Shown here: in pieces, positions 1-5,704 of the stretch
How positions within the stretch are numbered: the first letter of the stretch is position 1
Layout: each line of letters begins with the position of its first letter
Assembly: GCA_004376485.1 (NCBI GenBank)
Contig: SOJT01000100.1
Location: 1-7,603, forward strand
Reading direction: 5' to 3'
From: Candidatus Aerophobota bacterium
Lineage (GTDB): Bacteria > Aerophobota > Aerophobia > Aerophobales > AE-B3A
Length of the DNA: 7,603 nucleotides
Position numbers and translations under genes: made by a program
Notes under the pieces: model-generated
Database searches by the model: none
Told to the model about the DNA's origin: nothing
What the model saw: the letters and a program-made list of their open reading frames with translations, nothing else

Positions 1-952
1 CTAAAGGAACAACCCTCTTAAAGGGAATGCTTCCCTCAGGAACAAATCCTTCCTCCCTATCTCCCAGACTTTCCACCCTATGCATTACTCCGATGGTTAG
101 TTTCCCACCGCATTTTGGACAGATATCTTTATGAGTCCGGCTCTCACTGGGAGAAAAAGAAATATCACATTTTCGATGACCATCATAGTGATATTTTCCC
201 TCCTGAGGAAAAAATTCAATAGTATAAAGAAACTTTTTCTTATCTCCTCGCTCAAGAACTCTCTTGATTTCTCCCAAAGTCAGACGTTCAGAAAAGACAT
301 TAGCTTCCCGCCCCAGTCTGGATGGAGAATGAGCGTCTGAATTAGAGATAAGAGTGAATCTGTCTAAACTCGAAACTCGCCAGTTCATTTCTGGATCACT
401 GCTCAGGCCCGTTTCCAGAGCATAGATGTACCTGGTGTAGCTGCCAAAACACTCCTCGAGGGAATCAAATCCCGAATTAGCTCCAAACAAGGAAAACCAG
501 GGAGTCCAGATGTGAGCCGGAACAACAAAAGCATCTTCACTCGCCTCCAAAACGATCTCTACCAGATCCGAGGCTGAAAGTTTCAGTATAGGGCGCCCGT
601 CAGAATAAAGATCTCCAAACTTTCCCAATTTCCGGTTAAGTTTTTCGGCGACTGCAAAATCCCCAGCGAATATGATGTTATGTATTCTTCGCCCCTTTCC
701 CCCTTGATAAAAAATATTGCTGACTTCGGCAGTAAGAACAAACAGAGTCTCGTCAAATCTATAAAGGCCATCTTCTTCAGGAACAAGAGAGGCTTTAAGC
801 TCCTCTAGCCAAAGAGGGTGAGTGAAATCTCCTGTACCCACCAAATTGATCCCTTTTAGCTTGGCCATTTGGGCCAAATGCGGTATATCCATATTCTTTG
901 AGGTAGCCCGACTATATTTGGAATGAATGTGGAAGTCAGCTACGAAACTCAT
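1..952 (-). CDS. Endonuclease Q family protein (PHP-domain DNA repair nuclease), 3' end cut off by window edge
   Basis: My translation of the minus strand from the ATG at 952 gives 317 uninterrupted codons running off the left edge. The N-terminus has the PHP metal motif DFHIHSKYS (H8, H10). It is followed by GTGDFTHP (39-46), E76, RRIHN (H91), PAHIWTPW (145-152), ETGLSSDP (180-187) and SDAHSPSRLGRE (205-216), all in the order expected for the EndoQ/TIGR00375 family. A zinc-finger-like region follows, with H259, C262 and the CPKC pair C278/C281. Family knowledge: EndoQ cuts DNA 5' of uracil, hypoxanthine and abasic sites and acts in cytoplasmic DNA repair. Relatives are often mislabelled as UvrD helicase, but no helicase motif is visible here. 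Archaeal EndoQ is a little over 400 residues, so roughly 100 residues are missing. The frame is open upstream of 952 but has no ATG, GTG or TTG back to the etfA end, so 952 is the first usable start. Its Shine-Dalgarno is weak (AAGG). Confidence 0.88.
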   Translation of the reverse strand, partial: MSFVADFHIHSKYSRATSKNMDIPHLAQMAKLKGINLVGTGDFTHPLWLEELKASLVPEEDGLYRFDETLFVLTAEVSNIFYQGGKGRRIHNIIFAGDFAVAEKLNRKLGKFGDLYSDGRPILKLSASDLVEIVLEASEDAFVVPAHIWTPWFSLFGANSGFDSLEECFGSYTRYIYALETGLSSDPEMNWRVSSLDRFTLISNSDAHSPSRLGREANVFSERLTLGEIKRVLERGDKKKFLYTIEFFPQEGKYHYDGHRKCDISFSPSESRTHKDICPKCGGKLTIGVMHRVESLGDREEGFVPEGSIPFKRVVPL

Positions 953-1023
953 TTCTAGACCTTGATCACATATAAAGGCAAGAGCTTGAAGGAAGAGATA
1001 CCGAGAACATAATGAATTCCTCT
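953..1023. other. etfA-endoQ intergenic gap, 71 nt
   Basis: I see no T-tract-followed hairpin that would terminate leftward transcription after etfA, and no convincing -35/-10 pair for the EndoQ gene. A TATATG hexamer lies shortly upstream of its ATG but lacks a recognisable -35 partner. Read-through from the etf operon is therefore possible. Nothing else recognisable is present. Confidence 0.5.
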
Positions 1024-2223
1024 CTAGAGCAGAGCTTTTTCTCTTTTTTCCAGCTTATCTATAAGGAGAGGAAGAAATCTGTGAAGATCAGCCACAATCC
1101 CGTAGGTGGCAATGTCAAATATAGGAGCATTAGGGTCTTTATTTATGGCCACAATTATTTCAGAACTTCTCATTCCTGCCTGGTGCTGAATAGCTCCTGA
1201 AATACCGCAGGCCACGTATAGTTTTGGTTGAACGCTCTTTCCCGTTTGCCCCACCTGATGATAAGAGGGAATCCATCCGGCATCCACCACGGCTCGGGAA
1301 GCTCCCACCGCTCCCCCCAAGAGATGGGCCAATCTTCGGATGATGGAAAAATTTTCGGGCTTGCCCAATCCACGGCCACCGGAAACGATTATTTCTGCTT
1401 CCTGCAGATCAACCACATCCTTTTCTTCTCTGATAAGGTCAAGAATCCTCACCATCTCATCTTCAGAAGTAAGATTAGGCTTAATTTTTATCACCCTGAG
1501 CTGACCTTTCCCATCAGGTTTCGCTCTTTTCATCACCTTTGGTCTAACTGTGGCTATTTGAGGACGATGATGAGGTGAGATTATGGTGGCCATTATGTTG
1601 CCCCCCAGGGCGGGACGGGTCTGAAGTAGGTTCCTCTCCTCCGGTTCAATTTCTAAGCCTGTACAATCTGCTGTTAGGCCAGTCTTTAGTCTGGCCGCCA
1701 CTCGGGGCGCCAGATCCCTTCCCAGGCTGGTGGCTCCTAGAAGAATGATCTCAGGATTCTCACTCTTCACCAGGTCTACCAGGGTCTGGGTATAAAAACT
1801 GGTGTAATAATACTCCAGAAGAGGGTCCTCCACCAAATAAAGTTTATCTATCCTGTAGCCAGTTAGTCCCCTCGCCTTTTTCTCTATTTTCCAACCCAGA
1901 AGAACCAGAGAAAGCTCCTCTCTAAGATGATCAGCCAGTTTTCTTCCCTCACCGAGGAGCTCATAAGTTACCGGCATTATCTGTCCCTGACGTTGTTCGG
2001 CGAAAACCCAGACGCCTCTATAGGAGGACACATCAACTTTTTTCTCCTCTTTTTCCAGAACAATAGCCTCCTCTGAACAAGCATCTACACAGGCCCCGCA
2101 GAAGGTGCAGGTGGCAAGAATCCTCACCTTTCCATCCTTCATCTCCAAAGCAGAAAATGAACAGCTGGAGATGCACTCTCCACAGCCATTACATTTCTCT
2201 AAGTCTACACGGATCTCAGCCAT
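1024..2223 (-). CDS. etfA: Electron transfer flavoprotein subunit alpha with N-terminal 2x[4Fe-4S] ferredoxin domain
   Basis: The 399-residue product is a fusion. Residues 1-55 form a bacterial ferredoxin domain with two CxxCxxCxxxC motifs (C11, C14, C17, C21 and C39, C42, C45, C49), each predicted to hold a [4Fe-4S] cluster. In both motifs a serine replaces the usual proline after the last cysteine. Residues about 68-250 are the nucleotide-hydrolase-like ETF domain. Residues about 270-395 are the C-terminal FAD domain, with SGGRG (281-285), GASR (307-310), QVGQTGKSVQP (323-333), CGISGAIQHQAGM (339-351) and NKDPNAPIFD (361-370). EtfA pairs with EtfB, encoded 38 nt upstream, to pass electrons between an acyl-CoA dehydrogenase and other carriers. 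The ferredoxin extension resembles CarE of Acetobacterium woodii and related anaerobic ETFs, and could receive or deliver ferredoxin electrons. The ATG at 2223 has a GAGGT ribosome-binding site about 6 nt upstream. Confidence 0.96.
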   Translation of the reverse strand: MAEIRVDLEKCNGCGECISSCSFSALEMKDGKVRILATCTFCGACVDACSEEAIVLEKEEKKVDVSSYRGVWVFAEQRQGQIMPVTYELLGEGRKLADHLREELSLVLLGWKIEKKARGLTGYRIDKLYLVEDPLLEYYYTSFYTQTLVDLVKSENPEIILLGATSLGRDLAPRVAARLKTGLTADCTGLEIEPEERNLLQTRPALGGNIMATIISPHHRPQIATVRPKVMKRAKPDGKGQLRVIKIKPNLTSEDEMVRILDLIREEKDVVDLQEAEIIVSGGRGLGKPENFSIIRRLAHLLGGAVGASRAVVDAGWIPSYHQVGQTGKSVQPKLYVACGISGAIQHQAGMRSSEIIVAINKDPNAPIFDIATYGIVADLHRFLPLLIDKLEKREKALL

Positions 2224-2261
2224 AGATCTACCTCTTCATCAGATCCAAGAGTTATTTTCGT

Positions 2262-3053
2262 CTAAAGAATTTTTCTTTCCCTGAGTTTCTCTATTAGTCT
2301 GTCAGCTACTTCGGGTATCTCACCGGTAAGAATCTCCCCCTTAGGGGGAGGCTGAGGAGTGAAGATTTTGATGACCTGGGTTGGGGATCCTTCCAGTCCT
2401 ATCCTCTTTCTATCCAGGGAAAGATCATCAGCACCCCACACTAAAACCTCTTTTCTTTTAGCGCTCAAAAGGCCTTTCAGGGAAGGATAGCGGGGTATAT
2501 TGATCTCTTTGGTCACTGTAGCCAGACAGGGCAGGGTAACTTCTACCATCTCAAAAGCATCCTCCAGGGTTCTCTCAGCTCTTATTTGATTCCCGTTGAC
2601 TTCTATTTTTCGGGCATAGGTAATCTGAGGTATGCTCAGCCATTCGGCCAGTCCCGGCCCCACCTGAGCTGTATCCCCATCAATAGCCTGCTTTCCCAAA
2701 AGAAGCAGATCAAACTTCCCTATCTTCCTGATGCCCATGGCCAGTGTATAGGAAGTAGCCAGGGTATCTGATCCGGCAAAAGAAGAATCTGAGATAAGAA
2801 TAGCCTGATCTGCCCCCATGGCCAAAGCCTTTCTTAGTGCCTCCTTCGCCTGAGGAGGCCCCATAGAAACTACGGTTACCCGACCCCCTTTTGCCTCTCT
2901 TAACCTCAAGGCTTCTTCGATAGCATTCTCATCAAAAGGATTTATTATCCCTTTGACACTTTCTCGAACCAGGGTATTGGTCTCAGGATTTACCCTGATA
3001 TGAGGCAGTTCTTCTGTATCCGGAACCTGTTTTATACAGACAACAATATCCAT
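2262..3053 (-). CDS. etfB: Electron transfer flavoprotein subunit beta
   Basis: The 263-residue product is the usual EtfB size. Family motifs include CIKQVPDTEE (6-15), NPFDENAIEEALRL (38-51), GADQAILI (80-87), LLLLGKQAIDGDTAQVGP (116-133) and the recognition-loop region EINIPRYPSLKG (183-194), which contacts the dehydrogenase. The DGDTAQVGP nucleotide-binding loop (125-133) is the form I recall from clostridial, bifurcating-type EtfB such as that of Acidaminococcus. Mitochondrial EtfB has a different sequence there and binds AMP. I infer FAD rather than AMP at this site, but sequence reading alone cannot prove it. Only 9 nt separate it from acd, and its ribosome-binding site (GAGGG) overlaps the acd stop, implying cotranscription and coupled translation. 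A GC-rich inverted repeat lies in its 3' part, encoding the QPPPKGE stretch near residues 234-240. Confidence 0.96.
   Translation of the reverse strand: MDIVVCIKQVPDTEELPHIRVNPETNTLVRESVKGIINPFDENAIEEALRLREAKGGRVTVVSMGPPQAKEALRKALAMGADQAILISDSSFAGSDTLATSYTLAMGIRKIGKFDLLLLGKQAIDGDTAQVGPGLAEWLSIPQITYARKIEVNGNQIRAERTLEDAFEMVEVTLPCLATVTKEINIPRYPSLKGLLSAKRKEVLVWGADDLSLDRKRIGLEGSPTQVIKIFTPQPPPKGEILTGEIPEVADRLIEKLRERKIL
2334..2350. repeat. GC-rich inverted repeat inside etfB
   Basis: The sequence CTCCCCCTTAGGGGGAG has 8-nt complementary arms around a single central base. In RNA it would make a 7-bp, nearly all-GC stem with a three-base loop. It is in frame within etfB and encodes part of the TPQPPPKGE stretch before the C-terminal helix. 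It resembles the cores of REP-like palindromic repeats scattered in many bacterial genomes, but only one copy is present here. Confidence 0.55.
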
Positions 3054-3062
3054 ACTAGGCCC

Positions 3063-4205
3063 TCATTTTTCTTTAAGAACAAGGCTGGCGATGATGCCTC
3101 GTTGAATCTCTGAGGTCCCCTCAATAATTTCGAAAAGCTTAGCCTCTCTCATATAACGCTCCACCGGATAGTCCTTGGTATAGCCATATCCTCCGAATAC
3201 CTGGACAGCTTTGGTGGTTATTTCCATGGCCGCCTCTGAAGCATAAAGTTTTCCCATAGAGGCCAGCTTCTCAAAGGCTTCTCCTCTGTCCAGATACCAT
3301 GCAGCTCGATAGAGAAGATATCTGGCTGCTTCTATCTTGGTGGCCATATCAGCCAGCATATGCTGTACAGCCTGAAAACTGGAGATGGTTCTGCCAAATT
3401 GAACCCGCTCTCTGGAATAAACTCTGGCTTTCTCAAAGGCAGCTTCTGCCACTCCCAGGGCCCCGATGCCTACGCCAATTCTTCCAGCAGCAAAGGTCCG
3501 CATAGCTACTTTGAAACCTCTCCTCTCCTTAAACAAAAGGTTACTGTCAGGGATTCGGCAATCGTTAAAGATAAGCTCTACATTGGGAAGGGCAGTCAAT
3601 CCCATTTTGCTAAAATGTTGCCCAAAACTAAACCCCTGGGTTCCTTTTTCCACCATAAAGGCGGTGAGTCCTCGAGCTCCGGATTTTTTGTCTATGTTGG
3701 CGATGACCACGTAAATATCTGCTACTTCCCCATTGGTGATAAAGATTTTAGTGCCGCTCAGAACAAAATGACCATCTTCTTTCCTGGCGGTTGTTTGAAC
3801 ATTACCTGCATCTGAGCCGGCTTCCGGTTCAGTTAAAGCGAAGGCACCTAGAGACTGGCCGCTGGCAAGTGGGGGGAGGAATTTTCTCTTTTGTTCTTCA
3901 GTTCCATATTTCCCTAGAGGATAAGTACAAAGAAGATTGGCTCCAAAAATCAGACCGGTAGTGGCACAGGCCTTGGAGATCTTCTCAGCAATTAGGGTCC
4001 AGGTTAGATAGCCCATTCCTAACCCCCCATATTCTCTGGGGACGGTAATACCAAACAGGTCCAGCTCAGCCAGCTTCTTCACATTTTGACTGGGAAATTC
4101 TCCACTCTCGGAGATCTCATCGGCCTTAGGAGCAAACTCCTTCTCACACACTTCGTCAACCAGCTCCAAAATCATCCTTTGATCATCAGATAAGGTAAAA
4201 TCCAT
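3063..4205 (-). CDS. Acyl-CoA dehydrogenase (butyryl-CoA dehydrogenase-like)
   Basis: The 380-residue flavoenzyme would interconvert an acyl-CoA and its 2,3-enoyl-CoA, exchanging electrons with the ETF encoded directly downstream. Signature motifs are [13 protein letters not shown] (122-134), [15 protein letters not shown] (153-167), the [15 protein letters not shown] segment (264-278) with its conserved arginine, [22 protein letters not shown] (335-355, stated by position), and [10 protein letters not shown] (361-369 region). E362 occupies the catalytic-base position of short and medium-chain dehydrogenases. Length and motifs fit a soluble short-chain enzyme. The loop usually reading like GIRxSxTxEL is [10 protein letters not shown] (202-211), which may reflect an unusual substrate or flavin contact. 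I chose the ATG at 4205: an AGGAGG sits 5 nt upstream, whereas the TTG three bases earlier would be only 2 nt from it. Butyryl-CoA, another short acyl-CoA or an aryl-acrylyl-CoA are all possible substrates. Confidence 0.94.
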   Translation of the reverse strand: MDFTLSDDQRMILELVDEVCEKEFAPKADEISESGEFPSQNVKKLAELDLFGITVPREYGGLGMGYLTWTLIAEKISKACATTGLIFGANLLCTYPLGKYGTEEQKRKFLPPLASGQSLGAFALTEPEAGSDAGNVQTTARKEDGHFVLSGTKIFITNGEVADIYVVIANIDKKSGARGLTAFMVEKGTQGFSFGQHFSKMGLTALPNVELIFNDCRIPDSNLLFKERRGFKVAMRTFAAGRIGVGIGALGVAEAAFEKARVYSRERVQFGRTISSFQAVQHMLADMATKIEAARYLLYRAAWYLDRGEAFEKLASMGKLYASEAAMEITTKAVQVFGGYGYTKDYPVERYMREAKLFEIIEGTSEIQRGIIASLVLKEK

Positions 4206-4210
4206 CAAAA

Positions 4211-4216
4211 CCTCCT
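4211..4216 (-). promoter_or_regulatory. Strong Shine-Dalgarno for acd
   Basis: AGGAGG reads on the minus strand 5 nt before the ATG at 4205. It is the strongest ribosome-binding site in the window and decides the start in favour of ATG over the adjacent TTG at 4208. Confidence 0.85.
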
Positions 4217-4231
4217 TCCTTAAATCCCACC

Positions 4232-4242
4232 CTCAGCCTGAG
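4232..4242. promoter_or_regulatory. Short inverted repeat in acd leader, possible operator
   Basis: CTCAG and CTGAG flank one central base, giving an 11-nt dyad at about +4 to +14 of the predicted transcript. It could be a repressor half-site pair or chance. As an RNA hairpin its one-base loop would be strained, so a DNA-level site is the more natural reading. Confidence 0.25.
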
Positions 4243-4252
4243 ATTGGGGGTC

Positions 4253-4281
4253 AATATACTTGTTTTCCTCGGATTTGTCAA
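4253..4281 (-). promoter_or_regulatory. Sigma-70-type promoter of the acd-etfB-etfA operon
   Basis: On the minus strand the -35 hexamer TTGACA (4276-4281, perfect consensus) is followed by exactly 17 nt and then TATATT (4253-4258, one mismatch to TATAAT). Transcription should start near 4246, leaving a leader of about 40 nt that includes the AGGAGG site before acd. The position in the only sizeable gap of the window, between the ruvC stop and acd, supports function and marks the start of a separate transcription unit. Confidence 0.85.
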
Positions 4282-4300
4282 GAAATATGTCGGGGGGAAG

Positions 4301-4316
4301 TTGAAGAATTCTTCAA
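4301..4316. promoter_or_regulatory. Perfect 16-bp palindrome upstream of acd promoter, candidate regulator site
   Basis: TTGAAGAATTCTTCAA is a perfect palindrome 20 nt upstream of the -35 hexamer, centred about 62 nt before the predicted transcription start. That spacing suits an activator that touches RNA polymerase from upstream. The half-site spacing, TTGA-N8-TCAA, does not match the TTGA-N6-TCAA of FNR or the TGTGA-N6-TCACA of CRP, so I cannot name the regulator. No T-tract follows it in the direction of transcription, so it is not an obvious terminator for ruvC. Confidence 0.5.
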
Positions 4317-4352
4317 AGGGCGGGAAATCGGGCAAGAAGTCCAGGGTACGTG

Positions 4353-4835
4353 CTAGACCTTTTTTCTTAGCGGAAACCTGGAATAGTAATGACACAGGGC
4401 TACTGCCAGAGCGTCGGCAGTATCATCTGAGGGAAGTTCTGGCAGCTGAAGGAGTTCTCTAACTCTGTATTGGACCTGGCTCTTGGTGGCTCTTCCGTAT
4501 CCGGTAATGGTTTGTTTTACCTGCAGGGGAGCATAACGAAATACCTTTCCTCCCTTCCAGGAGGCTGCTAACACAATAACTCCCTGTGCTTGCCCTACAG
4601 AAATAGCGCTTTTGACGTTGCGGCAAAAAAAAATCTCTTCTACCGCTATTTCCTCTGGCTGGTATTTCTCCACAATATCCTTTATACTTTGATAAATTCT
4701 TCTTAGTCGCTCACTTAATTCCTCGTGGGGAAAGGTCTGAATGAGGCCATGTTCAATAGGTCGAAGACCGCTTTTTATCTCGATTAAGCCGTATCCCGTA
4801 CTAGCTGTGCCCGGGTCTACTCCCAGAATAATCAT
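4353..4835 (-). CDS. ruvC: Crossover junction endodeoxyribonuclease RuvC
   Basis: RuvC resolves Holliday junctions by paired nicks during recombination and repair, as a dimer working with RuvAB. From the ATG at 4835 the product is 160 residues, close to the family's usual size. Its four acidic catalytic residues fall at D7 (GVDPG), E66 (AVEEIFF), D138 and D141 (DDTADALAVA), the same numbers as in E. coli. F69 matches the aromatic residue that stacks on DNA at the junction. This agreement favours the ATG over the GTG one codon upstream (4838). The start overlaps the folP stop as TGATG, with AGAGG about 8 nt upstream, so translation is probably coupled to folP. ruvA and ruvB are not adjacent, unlike many bacteria. 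The 3' end contains an A AAA AAG heptamer just before the last codon and stop. Confidence 0.95.
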   Translation of the reverse strand: MIILGVDPGTASTGYGLIEIKSGLRPIEHGLIQTFPHEELSERLRRIYQSIKDIVEKYQPEEIAVEEIFFCRNVKSAISVGQAQGVIVLAASWKGGKVFRYAPLQVKQTITGYGRATKSQVQYRVRELLQLPELPSDDTADALAVALCHYYSRFPLRKKV

Positions 4836-5704
4836 CACCCGTACCTCTGATCCGAGCCTCTGAGGATAGCCTGAACCATATCCACTGCCCGTCGGGTAGG
4901 CTTTACATCATGGGTTCTCACTATTCTTGCTCCCCCAGAGACAGCCATAGAGGTAGCAGCCAGACCTCCTTCCAGACGTTCCTCCTGAGGCAGTCCAAGC
5001 ACATTTCCAATGAATGACTTACGGGAAAGACCCACCAGAATTGGTTTACCCAGACTCTTCAGCTCTTCCAATCTTCTTAAGATTTCCAGATTATGAGCGG
5101 TAGTTTTTCCAAAGCCAATCCCTGGATCAACAATGATTCTGGCCGGATCAACCCCAGATTCTTCAGCCAGCTTTATGCTCTTCCTCAGATAGGAGATTAT
5201 TTCTTCCATTAGAGAGTGGTATCGGGGGTTATCCTGCATATTCTTCGGGGTACCCTTAATGTGCATCAGGATGAGAGGTACGCCGTATCCGGCCACAATC
5301 TTTCTCAAATCCGGGTCGAATCGCAGACCACTTATATCATTCACCATCTCAGCGCCTTTTTCGATGGCCTGCCTGGCTACTTCAGCTTTATAGGTATCGA
5401 TGGAGATGGTTATAGGGAACAATCTTCTTACCTTCTCTATTACCGGTATGACCCGGCTGAGTTCCTCATCCAGACTTATGGGCTCTGCTCCCGGCCTGAC
5501 CGACTCCCCACCTACATCAATGATATCAGCCCCCTCCCCTATCATTTCCTCCACTCGCCTGAGAGCTTGAGCCTCTCTAGTGTACCTACCTCCATCGTAA
5601 AAGGAATCCGGGGTCAAGTTCAAGACCCCCATCACCACTACTTTTTCTTCCAGATCTATATCTCTATTTTTTAGATGGAGCAGCATTTCTCTTCCCGGAC
5701 TCAT
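4835..5704 (-). CDS. folP: Dihydropteroate synthase
   Basis: This cytoplasmic folate-pathway enzyme condenses 6-hydroxymethyl-7,8-dihydropterin diphosphate with p-aminobenzoate to give dihydropteroate, and is the sulfonamide target. The TIM-barrel landmarks are all present: MGVLNLTPDSFYDGG (25-39), DVGGESVRPGA (63-73), SIDTYKA (101-107), NDISG (122-126), MHIKGTPKNMQ (147-157), DPGIGFGK (193-200), GLSRKSFIG (225-233) and RTHDV (263-267). The 289 residues are normal for the family. Two starts are possible. ATG 5704 has no clear ribosome-binding site. ATG 5686 (residue 7) leaves 18 residues before MGVLN, which matches typical relatives, and has a weak purine-rich stretch upstream. Either way the start lies inside the end of ftsH, with a 41- or 23-nt overlap. 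folP downstream of ftsH is a recurring bacterial gene order. Confidence 0.95.
   Translation of the reverse strand: MSPGREMLLHLKNRDIDLEEKVVVMGVLNLTPDSFYDGGRYTREAQALRRVEEMIGEGADIIDVGGESVRPGAEPISLDEELSRVIPVIEKVRRLFPITISIDTYKAEVARQAIEKGAEMVNDISGLRFDPDLRKIVAGYGVPLILMHIKGTPKNMQDNPRYHSLMEEIISYLRKSIKLAEESGVDPARIIVDPGIGFGKTTAHNLEILRRLEELKSLGKPILVGLSRKSFIGNVLGLPQEERLEGGLAATSMAVSGGARIVRTHDVKPTRRAVDMVQAILRGSDQRYG

Noticed and set aside
583..786. 67-codon minus-strand reading frame
   Set aside because: It lies wholly inside the EndoQ coding region in another frame, and its product has no recognisable motif, whereas the EndoQ frame has clear family motifs.
953..1023. Possible promoter for the EndoQ gene
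   Set aside because: Only a TATATG-like element is present; no -35 sequence at 16-18 nt fits, so I did not call a promoter.
3360..3815. 151-codon plus-strand reading frame
   Set aside because: It is antisense to acd, with no ribosome-binding site or protein motif; an open frame opposite a conserved gene is expected by chance.
4327..4366. Hairpin plus T-run on the plus strand resembling a terminator
   Set aside because: No plus-strand gene needs it, the stem is imperfect on that strand, and the T-run is the complement of the lysine codons ending ruvC.
5216..5674. 152-codon plus-strand reading frame
   Set aside because: It is antisense to folP, whose motifs are complete; nothing recognisable in the antisense product.
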